Shown: in pieces, positions 10,645-19,747 of the stretch
How the letters are laid out: each line of letters begins with the position of its first letter
How positions within the stretch are numbered: the stretch's first letter is position 1
Assembly (NCBI RefSeq): GCF_009671245.1
Contig: NZ_VTFS01000003.1
Coordinates: forward strand, 186,001 to 250,000
Direction: 5' to 3'
DNA from: Marinicella rhabdoformis
GTDB lineage: Bacteria; Pseudomonadota; Gammaproteobacteria; Xanthomonadales; Marinicellaceae
Length of the DNA stretch: 64,000 nucleotides
The notes under the pieces: model-generated
Database searches by the model: none
Seen by the model: the letters and a program-made list of their open reading frames with translations, nothing else
What the model was told of the DNA's origin: nothing
Translations under genes and position numbers: made by a program

Positions 10645-10673
10645 GGCTCTTTACTGCTTTGCAGTAAGGGGCC
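10645..10673 (+). terminator. Hairpin between norB and norQ
   Basis: TTACTGC-TTT-GCAGTAA forms a tight stem, extended by an outer GGC/GCC. It lacks a following U-run, so it is more likely an mRNA-processing or attenuation hairpin inside the nor operon than a full terminator. Confidence 0.5.
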
Positions 10674-10693
10674 TGACTTTATAAGGATTGACT

Positions 10694-11521
10694 ATGAAAA
10701 ACATACAAACAATTAAACACTCAGAATCAGCCGCAGAATCACACGAAAAAGCACCCTTCTATCAAGCAGTGGGTAATGAGCTTGAACTGTTCACTACCGC
10801 TTGGCAAAACCAATTGCCGGTGTTGCTGAAAGGCCCTACAGGCTGCGGTAAAACCCGCTTTGTTCAACACATGGCAGATCAGTTGGGCAAAAAACTCTAC
10901 ACCGTCGCCTGTCATGAAGACTTAACGGCTTCAGATTTGATTGGCCGTCATTTGATTGGTGATGGAAAAACCTATTGGCAAGATGGTCCTTTAACCAAAG
11001 CCGTACGTGAAGGCGCCATTTGTTACCTTGATGAAGTGGTTGAAGCGCGCAAGGACAGTATTGTTGCCATACACCCTTTGACCGATGACCGCCGCATTTT
11101 ACCGATAGAACGCACCGGTGAATTATTACAGGCACCTGATGGTTTTATGTTGGTGGTGTCTTACAACCCCGGCTATCAAAATTTACTCAAAGGCATGAAA
11201 CCCTCAACCAGGCAGCGCTTTGTATCGATGCGCTTTGATTATCCTGATGCCGAACTGGAAGCCAACATCATTCAAAAAGAAAGTGGTTGCACCGACGAAT
11301 GGGCCAATCAATTGGCACAGTTAGCACAACAATTGCGACAACTTAAAGACCACGACTTAGAAGAATCCGTTTCTACCCGTTTGTTGATATATGCTGCCAC
11401 TTTAATCACCCATGGCATGCCCGCCATGAACGCCTGCGAGGCCGCCATTGCTGAAGCTTTAAGCGATGATGAAACCGTGGTTGAAGCCTTAATGCAAGTC
11501 ACCAAAGCGCACATAGGATAA
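10694..11521 (+). CDS. norQ: NorQ/CbbQ-type MoxR AAA+ ATPase for NO reductase activation
   Basis: About 275 residues. Walker A is GPTGCGKT (near 47-54), Walker B is in AICYLDEVVEA, and the AAA+ sensor region is VVSYNPGYQN. NorQ works with NorD to insert the non-haem iron into NorB. The ATG at 10694 is preferred to the TTG at 10688 because AAGGA then sits at normal distance. norD starts four bases after its stop. Confidence 0.93.
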   Translation: MKNIQTIKHSESAAESHEKAPFYQAVGNELELFTTAWQNQLPVLLKGPTGCGKTRFVQHMADQLGKKLYTVACHEDLTASDLIGRHLIGDGKTYWQDGPLTKAVREGAICYLDEVVEARKDSIVAIHPLTDDRRILPIERTGELLQAPDGFMLVVSYNPGYQNLLKGMKPSTRQRFVSMRFDYPDAELEANIIQKESGCTDEWANQLAQLAQQLRQLKDHDLEESVSTRLLIYAATLITHGMPAMNACEAAIAEALSDDETVVEALMQVTKAHIG

Positions 11522-11525
11522 GTCA

Positions 11526-13355
11526 ATGGAAGAATGGGTGGGTGTCAAATGGCACCATTACATCACACAAAAAGCGATGCCAAGCTTTACAGAAGCTGCT
11601 GTTGCCTTAGACTCTATTCAAAAGTCACTGGCAATCTATTTCCGTGCCTTGGGTGGTGATAAAGCGCTAAAAATCAGCTTCACTGGCCCACAAAAAATAC
11701 ACAGTCATCGAAACTGGATACAAAAAATTGCCGGAGCTGGCGACCGCCTAGAATGCGCCCACTTCCAACGTGACCACCTGTATTTACCCGAAGTTATCAA
11801 CTGCTTTGCCGACAGCGAAAACAACCGTGCGTTGTATTATTGGTTGGCCGCCATGGCCAGCCACAACCAGTCACCCCACAGCGACCACCTTCTGGCGCAC
11901 AACCTGTATTTAACCCAATCATGCTTTAAACAATGGCCCGGTTTGCGCAAAAGCTACAACACCTTAATCAAAAAACACATCAAACACCGCCGTGACATCA
12001 ACAAACTGCCCAAGTCATTACAAGCCGCTGAGCAACAATTGCGTGACTCCTTACTGGATCTGTCGCCAGAGCCGGGCATTCCAACTGACCTGCTCAGTCA
12101 ACTAAACCCCGTGCCTTTGTGGTTATACCCCAGCCCATTGGGCGCATCCAAAACGGCGAACAACAATGACCAGCAAGACCCTGATATGTCAGCCCAAGCC
12201 AGTCACAATGAAGCCAAAAAGAACAAAAGGTACCAAGCCGAACGGATAGAAGATGCCGAAAAAGACGGCCTCTTGTCTTTCCGCTTAGAAAGCCTGTTCA
12301 CTTGGTCTGAATTCATCAATTTAGACCGCAGTGAAGAAGACGGTGAAGATGAAGATGCCATGCGAGTGGCCGATGACTTGGATCAATTAAGCGTATCAAG
12401 AGGCGAAACTGCCAGTAAATTGAAACTGGATTTAGATTTACCTTCACCCGAATACGATGACCACATCAAGTTGTCTGGCATTTTATTACCCGAATGGCAC
12501 CACAAAAAACAACAACTGATCAAAGACCATTGCTCGCTGCAAGTGATGCAAATAAAGCACACACCACCCGCCACCTGGTCTCCAAAATTAAGAAAAACAG
12601 CGCAACAATTAAAACGCCAATTCGAAGCCCTCAAACCGCAAAGACAATGGTTCAACAACCAAAGCGAAGGCCAAGAACCCGACCTCACCAGCTTCCTCGA
12701 CTTCATGGTCTCCAAACACCAAGGTTCGGGACAAAGTGACCCCAAACTGTATCGACATTGCCAACAATCACACCGTGATTTAAGCAGTTTGATATTGACC
12801 GACATATCTTTATCAACTGACGCCTACATCAGCCAAAGTCAAAAAGTCATAGACGTCATTAAGGACAGCCTTTACCTGACATCAGAATGTTTGCACGCCG
12901 CAAACGAACGCTTTGCCATCGCGGGTTTTACCTCACGCAAACGCAACCTGGTTCGCTACTACGACATCAAAGGCTTTGATCAACCATACAATGATGATAT
13001 CAGGAATGCCATTCATGCCATTGAACCCAATTATTACACCCGCATGGGCACCGCCATACGCTACGGTTGCGAACAACTGAACAAACAGAAAACCAGCCAA
13101 AAACTGATGATCATTCTGACCGACGGTAAACCCAACGACTTAGACCATTACGAAGGCAAACACGGCTTGGAAGACACCCGCCACGCCATCATCGAAGCCA
13201 AACAAGCCGGCATCACACCATTCTGTGTATCAATTGACCAACAAGCCTACGAATACCTACCCTATTTGTTCGGCTCACAATCCTACTTCCACATCAAAAA
13301 AGCCACCGACCTGCCTAAAAAACTACCCCAACTGTATTACCAATTGACGACTTAA
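11526..13355 (+). CDS. norD: NorD, VWA-domain partner of NorQ
   Basis: A 609-residue cytoplasmic protein. The C-terminal von Willebrand A domain (from about residue 415) has the MIDAS motif LTDISLSTDAY (DxSxS) and a later ILTDGKPND block. The N-terminal part is helical and the middle is acidic (SEEDGEDEDAM). NorD recruits the NorQ ATPase to NorCB during metal insertion. It ends the norCBQD operon and converges on hsdR with only 39 bases between them. Confidence 0.92.
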   Translation: MEEWVGVKWHHYITQKAMPSFTEAAVALDSIQKSLAIYFRALGGDKALKISFTGPQKIHSHRNWIQKIAGAGDRLECAHFQRDHLYLPEVINCFADSENNRALYYWLAAMASHNQSPHSDHLLAHNLYLTQSCFKQWPGLRKSYNTLIKKHIKHRRDINKLPKSLQAAEQQLRDSLLDLSPEPGIPTDLLSQLNPVPLWLYPSPLGASKTANNNDQQDPDMSAQASHNEAKKNKRYQAERIEDAEKDGLLSFRLESLFTWSEFINLDRSEEDGEDEDAMRVADDLDQLSVSRGETASKLKLDLDLPSPEYDDHIKLSGILLPEWHHKKQQLIKDHCSLQVMQIKHTPPATWSPKLRKTAQQLKRQFEALKPQRQWFNNQSEGQEPDLTSFLDFMVSKHQGSGQSDPKLYRHCQQSHRDLSSLILTDISLSTDAYISQSQKVIDVIKDSLYLTSECLHAANERFAIAGFTSRKRNLVRYYDIKGFDQPYNDDIRNAIHAIEPNYYTRMGTAIRYGCEQLNKQKTSQKLMIILTDGKPNDLDHYEGKHGLEDTRHAIIEAKQAGITPFCVSIDQQAYEYLPYLFGSQSYFHIKKATDLPKKLPQLYYQLTT

Positions 13356-13394
13356 AGCGCATTCACTGCCCTTAAACCACCACAGATAAACGCA

Positions 13395-16250
13395 TCAAAC
13401 TCCACCTATGCCATTAATGAATGTATCTACATAATTCGTGACTTTCTGAATCAAGCGTTCGGCGGTGGATTTTCTTTCGCTGAGTTTGGGTCGGGTTTGC
13501 ATCATGGCGATGACATCGTCGCGCATGGGTTCTCTTTTGGTGTAGAGGAAATCTCCAATAACCGATTCGAGCTTGTTTGGGTCGAGTTGTTCGGTTTCTG
13601 AAAAAACTTGGATGGCGCGTTGTTTTTCGGCTTCCCAGAATGCTTCAAAAGCATCCGGTACCGCATTGGCATCACTGATGAGTGGCAAATGTTTGTTGAT
13701 GAATTTTTCTATCAGTTCACGCTTGCTGCGCAGTTCCAATTCGCCCATCATGGCATCAATGATTTTAGCTTTGTGGGCATCTTGTTCTTTCTCTGGGGCT
13801 TCTTTCAGGCCTTTGAGTAAGTTGACGATGTAGGTGACGTTAATTTCATCGCGGTGTATCAACTCTAATTCAAAGTCGATGTCATCAAGGATGGAAACTT
13901 TATCAGGTTCATTTAACTTTCTGGTTTTGTCGTACAAGTCCAGGTATTTGCTTTTGTAATCTTCAAAAGTTTGTTCCTCTATTGGCAAGTCTTTGAACTC
14001 GAAATCGGTATAACTACTGAGGATGTTTTTGATGCGCATCAGGTTACGAAAAGCCTGAACAAAAGCCAGTTCATCCTCTTCTGTCTGCAAATCATTCACA
14101 CTGTCCACAGTGGGCACCAGTCCTAACAATATTTGGCAAGCAGATTCAAAATCCTCTAAATAGTCTTCATACGGCGGAATGATGATTTCGTCTTTGTTGT
14201 GCAGATTGGAGAACAAACGAATGGCATCATCTGTGGCCGGTTTGAGGTTACGGAAACATACGATGTTACCTTGAGATTTCAGTTCATTGAGGATGCGGTT
14301 GGTTCTGGAATAGGCCTGAATCAGACCGTGATACTTGAGGTTTTTATCTACATACAAAGTATTTAACGGCTTGCTGTCGAAGCCAGTTAAAAACATATTC
14401 ACTACCAACAGCACATCGACCTGTTTGGCTTTCACCCTTTTGGCAATGTCATTGTAATAGCTATAAAACGATTTGGAGTCTTTGGTGGTGTAGTTGGTGC
14501 TGAATTGTTGGTTGTATTCACTAATGAAACGCTCCAAATGGTCTCTGCTGTGCGAATAATATTGTCCACTTTCTTCTGCCGCTTTCAAAGCTTGAAAGTC
14601 TGGGTCTGTGGCACCCACTCCCAATGCTTTTTTATCCTCTTCATTGGCTTGATAAGAAAATATGGTGGCCATTTTTAAGTCATGATCACCTGCTGACTTT
14701 CTGTCCAAGAGCATTTGATAATACTGAATCAAATGATCGACGCTGGAAACACAAAAAATAGAGGTGAATGCTTTGTTGTGGGTTTTGCGGTGGTGGTGTT
14801 TGATGATGTAATCGACGACTTGAGTCATGTGCTTTGAATCTGAAAAAACCTCTTCTTCATCAATCCCAGCAACTTGTTCATCATTGATTTCATTCTTTTG
14901 CTTGAACGTTTTGTAGTATTCAATCGAAAACGGCAACACATTTTCATCCCTGATGGCATCGGTGATAACGTATTTGTGTAGGCATCGGCCAAATAACATG
15001 CCAGTGGTTCGTTTGCCCAAATCATTCTTCAAGGCGTTTTCTTCAAAGATAGGCGTGCCTGTGAATCCAAACATTTGAGCCCCAGTGAAAAATTCTTTGA
15101 TCTTACCGTGTGTCGCGCCAAACTGACTGCGGTGACATTCATCGAAGATAAACACCACCCTTTTATCCTGTAAATTGTTCAATCGCTTTAAATACTTGGT
15201 CTTAGATATTCCATTGTTCAACTTCTGAATGGTGGTCACAATCAGCTTGGTGTCACCTGCCAATTGTTTCACCAAAGTGCCTGTGTCTTCGGTGGCATCA
15301 ATACTGCCTTTAGAGAAATTATTGAATTCCTTACTGGTCTGGTAATCAAGGTCCTTGCGGTCAACCACGAATACGACTTTGTGAATAGAGGGTAATGCCG
15401 TGAGTATTTGTGCCGTCTTGAAAGACGTCAGCGTTTTACCCGAGCCAGTGGTGTGCCAGATATAACCGTAATCGTCAGATGTCTTAACCTGATTAACAAT
15501 TGCTTCAGTGGCGTAATATTGATACGGCCGAAGCACCATCAGCATTTTCTCTGTTTCGTTCAAAACGATGTACTGGCTGATCATTTTGGCCAAATGACCA
15601 GGGTCAAAGAATTCAGCAGAAAACTCGCTTAAATCTGTGACCAACTTGTTGTCTTCTTTTGTCCAATAGAAGGTCTGTTTGAAAGAACGCGAAGGAATCG
15701 CATTGTTGGCAAAGTATTTGGTGTTCACGCCATTGGAAATCACAAACAACTGCACATACTGGAACAAGCCATGGCCCGACCAATAAGAATGTTTTTCATA
15801 ACGGTTAATCTGATTAAAAGCTTCTTTGACTTCCAAGCCTCGGCGCTTCAATTCAATCTGCACCAAAGGCAAGCCGTTAATTAGAATAGTCACATCGAAA
15901 CGTGTGCTGTAACGCCCTTCCATGCGCACCTGTTGTGTCACTTGGAAATTGTTTTTCTCCCAGTTCAAGCCATCCAGTAACTGCACTGTTTTGGTTTCAC
16001 CATTGGCATCCATATACGTCACGCGGTCACGCAAGATTTTGGCGCGATTGAAAATATTGCCCTTGTTGATGTTGTTAAGGATTTGCTTGAATTCGTGGTT
16101 GCTTAAAGTCACTTCGTTCAAACGTTCCAATTGAACTTTGAAGTTCGTCACCAACTCAGCATCGTCAGTTACATTAACCTGCTCATAGCCGATGCCTTTG
16201 AGCTGTTCGATTAAATTGTTTTCGAGGACTTGTTCGGCTTGGGTTGTCAT
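13395..16250 (-). CDS. hsdR: Type I restriction enzyme R subunit (translocase/endonuclease)
   Basis: A 951-residue motor and nuclease subunit that translocates and cleaves unmodified DNA. The PD-(D/E)xK nuclease is visible as RFDVTILINGLPLVQIELK (D119, E133, K135). The SF2 helicase core has Walker A TGSGKT (268-273) and box II DECH (370-373), with motif III in FGFTGTP and motif VI in QAYSRTNRI. A helical C-terminal region for HsdM contact follows. It is about 7 kb downstream of hsdM-hsdS on the same strand, separated by unrelated cargo, which is a strongly spread-out arrangement. The frame appears intact. Confidence 0.95.
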   Translation of the reverse strand: MTTQAEQVLENNLIEQLKGIGYEQVNVTDDAELVTNFKVQLERLNEVTLSNHEFKQILNNINKGNIFNRAKILRDRVTYMDANGETKTVQLLDGLNWEKNNFQVTQQVRMEGRYSTRFDVTILINGLPLVQIELKRRGLEVKEAFNQINRYEKHSYWSGHGLFQYVQLFVISNGVNTKYFANNAIPSRSFKQTFYWTKEDNKLVTDLSEFSAEFFDPGHLAKMISQYIVLNETEKMLMVLRPYQYYATEAIVNQVKTSDDYGYIWHTTGSGKTLTSFKTAQILTALPSIHKVVFVVDRKDLDYQTSKEFNNFSKGSIDATEDTGTLVKQLAGDTKLIVTTIQKLNNGISKTKYLKRLNNLQDKRVVFIFDECHRSQFGATHGKIKEFFTGAQMFGFTGTPIFEENALKNDLGKRTTGMLFGRCLHKYVITDAIRDENVLPFSIEYYKTFKQKNEINDEQVAGIDEEEVFSDSKHMTQVVDYIIKHHHRKTHNKAFTSIFCVSSVDHLIQYYQMLLDRKSAGDHDLKMATIFSYQANEEDKKALGVGATDPDFQALKAAEESGQYYSHSRDHLERFISEYNQQFSTNYTTKDSKSFYSYYNDIAKRVKAKQVDVLLVVNMFLTGFDSKPLNTLYVDKNLKYHGLIQAYSRTNRILNELKSQGNIVCFRNLKPATDDAIRLFSNLHNKDEIIIPPYEDYLEDFESACQILLGLVPTVDSVNDLQTEEDELAFVQAFRNLMRIKNILSSYTDFEFKDLPIEEQTFEDYKSKYLDLYDKTRKLNEPDKVSILDDIDFELELIHRDEINVTYIVNLLKGLKEAPEKEQDAHKAKIIDAMMGELELRSKRELIEKFINKHLPLISDANAVPDAFEAFWEAEKQRAIQVFSETEQLDPNKLESVIGDFLYTKREPMRDDVIAMMQTRPKLSERKSTAERLIQKVTNYVDTFINGIGGV

Positions 16251-16429
16251 TTGTTAATCATATGGGTCAGTTTAGTTTTCAAATACTTGAATTTGTATTG
16301 TCTTGGCGCCATAATTGTCGATGACGGGTAAGTCCTCTTATGTGCTTCAAATGTTCCCTTCCATCGGTTGGCAAGAGTTTGAAGATTATCGACATAACAG
16401 GGACCGTCTTTTTTTTGCCTGATTTTCAC
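16247..16429 (-). CDS. Possible small gene immediately upstream of hsdR
   Basis: A 60-residue basic reading frame starting with GTG (MKIRQKKDGPCYVDN...) whose stop overlaps the hsdR ATG by four bases. Translational coupling would be natural, but the ribosome site is poor (GGAA about eight bases away) and the protein is not recognised. It could be a leader peptide or a chance frame. Confidence 0.25.
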   Translation of the reverse strand: MKIRQKKDGPCYVDNLQTLANRWKGTFEAHKRTYPSSTIMAPRQYKFKYLKTKLTHMINK

Positions 16430-16739
16430 TTCAAATATTCCGTTTCAAATACAATCTGATTTTTAAATACATCATACCACTGAGTGTCCTGTCGTTCATA
16501 CAGATTAATTAGGTTTACACTTTTCGAATTTAACGGCGATAAAAGCCGTCAAATAAAACTTATTTAAACCAAAACTTCATGATGAATCGAAGCAAGCATA
16601 TTTTAAATTTCAGCCTTTTTCTTAAATAAGAACCACTGCTATTTTAATTTATCGCCATTTCCTTAAATAAGGACTTGGTTGGTTTAATAAAATAAACATA
16701 TTTTAAAATGAAATTGAACCCTTAACTTTTCTAAAAAAC
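16430..16739. other. AT-rich gene-free stretch with short inverted repeats
   Basis: No gene seen. Two related short inverted repeats, TTCTTAAATAAGAA (near 16619-16632) and TCCTTAAATAAGGA (near 16660-16673), lie within looser inverted copies of TTATTxAAACCAA near 16560 and 16680. A worn small mobile element is possible but not established. Confidence 0.35.
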
Positions 16740-17291
16740 CTAAGATCGACCCAACAAAGCCATAAACGCTTTACCAGGCCAGATGGCATCTTTACGTCCT
16801 TTTACCGTACAAGGCCTTTCAGAAAACCAAACATTCTGACGATAGCCCAACAAATCACGTACTTCAACCCCATGCATATGCCATTTCAATTCTTGAATCA
16901 TTTGATTCATTGAACCCTGAACGGAACGATCGGTTTCCGTATCAAAAGCCAAACGGTGAATCAAATCATAGGCTTTATCCATTAACAGCTCATCCGCGCC
17001 CAACTTCATGATGGTGTTCAATACAGCATCCTGAAAATAATGATCGAAGTCACATAAGTCGGCCTTTTTGATATTAGGAATAAACAAAGAAAATCGCGTG
17101 GCATCATGCACCAAGAACAAACAAGGACTGCGCTGAATGCTGAAATAATGCCCATGCCAATGATTCAAAGGTATGATGCCATCTTCTGACAGCTTTTCAG
17201 TCAATGGCGCACGCAATTTGGGCTTAACACGTCCAGCTTCATCGAGTTTCAATGCTTCATACAGTTTTTTTGTGCAGTGTATTTTTATCAT
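16740..17291 (-). CDS. Conserved hypothetical protein, DUF6933-like
   Basis: A 183-residue soluble protein beginning MIKIHCTKKLYEAL, a start typical of a small family (recognised from memory as DUF6933) with no known function. A conserved NHWHGHYFSIQRSPCLFLVHDATRF core and a C-terminal RxxxxMLLG-like end are seen. No membrane segment or catalytic signature. It sits between hsdR and the RAYT transposase on the same strand, inside the restriction-island cargo. A REP palindrome lies just upstream of its start. Confidence 0.65.
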   Translation of the reverse strand: MIKIHCTKKLYEALKLDEAGRVKPKLRAPLTEKLSEDGIIPLNHWHGHYFSIQRSPCLFLVHDATRFSLFIPNIKKADLCDFDHYFQDAVLNTIMKLGADELLMDKAYDLIHRLAFDTETDRSVQGSMNQMIQELKWHMHGVEVRDLLGYRQNVWFSERPCTVKGRKDAIWPGKAFMALLGRS

Positions 17292-17307
17292 TATTTCTTA
17301 TAAAAAT

Positions 17308-17328
17308 GTAGGATGGGCTCTGCCCATC
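17308..17328 (+). repeat. REP palindrome (GTAG head, family A)
   Basis: GTAGGATGGGC-TCT-GCCCATC: a GTAG tetranucleotide followed by a GATGGGC/GCCCATC hairpin. It lies between the DUF6933-like gene and the RAYT gene and matches the other copies up to 20021. Confidence 0.85.
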
Positions 17329-17333
17329 ATAAC

Positions 17334-17870
17334 TTAATGGTAGTTTTTTAATTGAGTAAAATCACACCAATTAACATCATAAAAACCACCCTCAACAAAC
17401 TTCATAAAAGATGAATTGTGCCAATCGCATGGCTTTTCAACCAAACCATGCTTAACAGGATTATAATGAATATAATCGGTTAAATGATTTAATTCAGAAC
17501 CATTGCGAATGGTGTGTTCATAATACCTTCTTTGCCACACACCACTTTCCCTTTTTTTAACCTTGCTCAATGACACTTCTCTTGACAGCTCAAGCCTTAA
17601 ATCATTCGGTAAACTTTTTGTAAAATTAATCTTCAGTAGTGAAACAATACGGGGATATTCTGCAATATTCTGCGGCTTTAAAATCAAGTGGAAGTGTTCA
17701 GGCAGAACCACAATGGCATGAATGTTGAATTTCATTTTTTGCTGAACAGCCTTCAAAGCCAATCTGAACTCAGAAATATAATCTGTTAAAAGCTGACGCT
17801 TTCTGTTATTGATTGCGACAGTGATAAAAACATAACTATTTTCTACAAAAACTCTTCTAAAAGTTGGCAT
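17334..17870 (-). mobile_element. REP-associated tyrosine transposase (RAYT, TnpA_REP/Y1 family), intact
   Basis: A 178-residue Y1 transposase domain protein. The metal-binding HUH variant PEHFHLIL has H59 and H61. WQRRYYEHTIR and the DYIHYNPVKHGLV helix with nucleophilic Tyr near 133 are characteristic of RAYTs. These domesticated single-copy enzymes cut single-stranded REP DNA next to a GTAG signal. It is bracketed by GTAG-headed REP palindromes on both sides. The 5' two-thirds is duplicated immediately upstream as a truncated copy (18084-18398) about 97% identical by eye. Confidence 0.92.
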
Positions 17871-17941
17871 CTATAAATTTTAACACCGCATGATAAGGAA
17901 ACCCATCAATAAACCAAAACCTTTTAAATACACAAAATACC

Positions 17942-17962
17942 GTAGGATGGGCTCTGCCCATC
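17942..17962 (+). repeat. REP palindrome (family A)
   Basis: Same GTAGGATGGGC-TCT-GCCCATC element, upstream of the intact RAYT. It forms an opposed pair with the copy at 18054-18074. Confidence 0.85.
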
Positions 17963-18053
17963 AAAAACCCCAACAAACCATTAATGCCGAATATTTTTTA
18001 TCCAAACACCTCAAATTTCAAAGCTGGAACGATTACACATACCGATAAATTGT

Positions 18054-18074
18054 GATGGGCGGAGCCCATCCTAC
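18054..18074 (-). repeat. REP palindrome (family A, inverted)
   Basis: GATGGGC-GGA-GCCCATCCTAC, the reverse orientation with CTAC at the outer end. It is followed at once by the broken 3' end of the truncated RAYT copy, so it marks a duplication junction. Confidence 0.85.
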
Positions 18075-18083
18075 GTGGCTTTT

Positions 18084-18398
18084 TTAAACCTTGCTCAATG
18101 ACACTTCTCTTGACAGCTCAAGCCTTAAATCATTCGGTAAACTTTTTGTAAAATTAATCTTCAGCAGTGAAACAATACGAGGATATTCTGTAATATTTTG
18201 CGGCTTTAAAATCATGTGGAAGTGTTCAGGCAGAACCACAATGGCATGAATGTTGAATTTAAATTTTTGCTGAACAGCCTTCAAAGCCAATCTGAACTCA
18301 GAAATATAATCTGTTAAAAGCTGACGCTTTCTGTTATTGATTGCGACAGTGATAAAAACATAACTATTTTCTACAAAAACTCTTCTAAAAGTTGGCAT
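18084..18398 (-). pseudogene. Truncated RAYT transposase copy
   Basis: A 104-residue frame nearly identical to the first 104 residues of the RAYT at 17334-17870 (a few substitutions, such as LIL to MIL after HFH). It stops after SLSKV with TAA at the junction to a REP element. It keeps the HFH motif but lacks the Tyr helix, so it cannot be catalytically active. The repeat covers roughly 17555-18080 and 18080-18600, including flanking DNA, indicating a tandem duplication of about 520 bases with REP sequence at the joint. Confidence 0.9.
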
Positions 18399-18470
18399 CT
18401 ATAAATTTTAACACCGCAAGACAAGGAAACCCCATCAATAAACCCAAACCTTTTAAATACACAAAATACC

Positions 18471-18490
18471 GTAGGATGGGCTCTGCCCAT
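18471..18490 (+). repeat. REP palindrome (family A)
   Basis: GTAGGATGGGC-TCT-GCCCAT, the copy upstream of the truncated RAYT; the last base of the right arm is changed. Confidence 0.8.
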
Positions 18491-18580
18491 AAAAACCCCA
18501 ACAAACCATTAATGCCGAATATTTTTAATCTAGCCACCTCAAATTTCAAAGCTTGAGAGATTACACATGCCGATAAATTG

Positions 18581-18740
18581 TGATGGGCTGAGCCCATCCT
18601 ACGTGGCTCAAATTTCAAAGCTGGAACGATTACACATACCGATAAATTGTGATGGGCGGAGCCCATCCTACGTGGCTCAAATTTCAAAGCTGGAACGATT
18701 ACACATACCGATAAATTGTGATGGGCGGAGCCCATCCTAC
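18581..18740 (-). repeat. Tandem array of three inverted REPs, 69-base period
   Basis: Inverted REPs at about 18582, 18651 and 18720 are separated by near-identical spacers (CAAATTTCAAAGCTGGAACG... to ...CGATAAATTG), giving a 69-base tandem unit. The first copy has CTG instead of CGG in the hairpin loop. The last REP supplies the stop codon (CGTAG) of the gene at 18737-19159. Confidence 0.88.
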
Positions 18741-19159
18741 GTGGCTATTATTTGAGAATCAGAGTACGTAATTCGTTTAGATTGCTCAAGTCCTTCTACT
18801 AAGACTACTTTTTGTTCGTCTTTTAAAAGATCAACTATTTTTAAGGCGCTATCAATAGAAGGGTCATAGTCTTTATCATTGATTGGAAAATTCACATAAA
18901 CTTGATTATCTTTGGTTTTCGAAAAAACAAAATAAGCTCCATTCTGGATTGGAATAAAATTATCTATTTCTTTTTTTATATCACCCGAAAAGAAACAAAC
19001 TTTTTTCCAAATATAAGTAGAGTCATCTCTATAACCTCTTATATATTCTGCTGTAGAAAAACCAAGTAAACTATAATCCTTTGAAAAACTAAACTCAAAA
19101 TATAAATTTTTATTTGGGTTAATTTCAGTTTCAAATAATTTATCTAAATTTATTTTCAT
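18737..19159 (-). CDS. Small hypothetical protein ending inside a REP
   Basis: About 140 residues from the ATG at 19159 (MKINLDKLFETEINPNKNLYFEFSF); a longer reading starts within a REP and is unlikely. A soluble protein of mixed strand and helix with no recognised domain. The last residues and stop codon are encoded by an inverted REP, so the original C-terminus may have been replaced. Its N-terminal region is repeated at 19748-19924. Very AT-rich codons compared with flanking housekeeping genes suggest transfer. No function can be given. Confidence 0.6.
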   Translation of the reverse strand: MKINLDKLFETEINPNKNLYFEFSFSKDYSLLGFSTAEYIRGYRDDSTYIWKKVCFFSGDIKKEIDNFIPIQNGAYFVFSKTKDNQVYVNFPINDKDYDPSIDSALKIVDLLKDEQKVVLVEGLEQSKRITYSDSQIIAT

Positions 19160-19178
19160 AGCTTTTAAAAATAGTATC

Positions 19179-19257
19179 GTAGGATGGGCTCTGCCCACCA
19201 AAAACCAATCCTGTTCTTTCAGTTAAACTCTAAATGGTGGGTGGAGCCCAACCTACC
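19179..19257. repeat. Opposed REP pair (variant of family A)
   Basis: GTAGGATGGGC-TCT-GCCCACC at 19179-19199 faces GGTGGG-TGGAG-CCCAACCTAC at about 19236-19257, with about 36 bases between. This is a BIME-like pair whose arms carry CACC/GGTG variants. It lies upstream of the gene at 18737-19159 and is near-duplicated at 19944-20021. Confidence 0.8.
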
Positions 19258-19363
19258 TTGCTTAAGCCAGCTTCTTTTAAAAGTGCGTGTCCCTTATATT
19301 ATATAATTAGTATAAAATTTTTCATTCCTTTGATCCCTAATCTGAGTTGTAATTTAATTCTTC

Positions 19364-19708
19364 CTAATCAATCCGCATATTGTATTTCACCAAATAAATA
19401 TAGATGCCTGTTGATAACAAAGCTCCAATGAGAGCACCACCAGGTAAGCTTCCCATAAATTGCATCAGCATCACTTCAAATATGGTTGCTGCACCAGCAG
19501 CCATCAATACCAGAAATACAGGCACCATATATGCCAGATAAAGCTTATCAAATGCCATAAGGATTAATCCAAAAATTACATATAACCCAATGCTCACAAT
19601 AAAACTCATTACTAAGAAGGTCAGAAAACCTTCACCTGGGTCAGGATAGCTTGATGCTGATGCCATATTGGGCATTAATACAATGATGGTTATTAATAAC
19701 TGTCTCAA
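19364..19708 (-). CDS. Small membrane protein with signal sequence
   Basis: A 114-residue protein: signal peptide MRQLLITIIVLMPNMASA, a short PDPGEGF linker, then three hydrophobic segments (about 28-50, 56-80 and 85-105). The ribosome site GGAGC(TT) is good on the leftward strand. Not recognised; small inner-membrane protein in the island cargo. Nothing links it directly to restriction or defence except position. Confidence 0.6.
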   Translation of the reverse strand: MRQLLITIIVLMPNMASASSYPDPGEGFLTFLVMSFIVSIGLYVIFGLILMAFDKLYLAYMVPVFLVLMAAGAATIFEVMLMQFMGSLPGGALIGALLSTGIYIYLVKYNMRID

Positions 19709-19747
19709 TTTAAGCTCCTTTTGTAGTTTAACTAATCAAGTGTTTCC

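Noticed and set aside
18385-18735. 116-residue frame with three copies of a MGSAHHNLS... repeat
   Set aside because: It is the translation of the 69-base tandem REP array, which lacks codon constraint and has no ribosome site; the 62-residue plus-strand frame at 18567-18755 is the same artefact.
18581-18740. CRISPR-like appearance of evenly spaced palindromes
   Set aside because: Spacers are identical, the repeats are REPs in tandem, and no cas genes are present.
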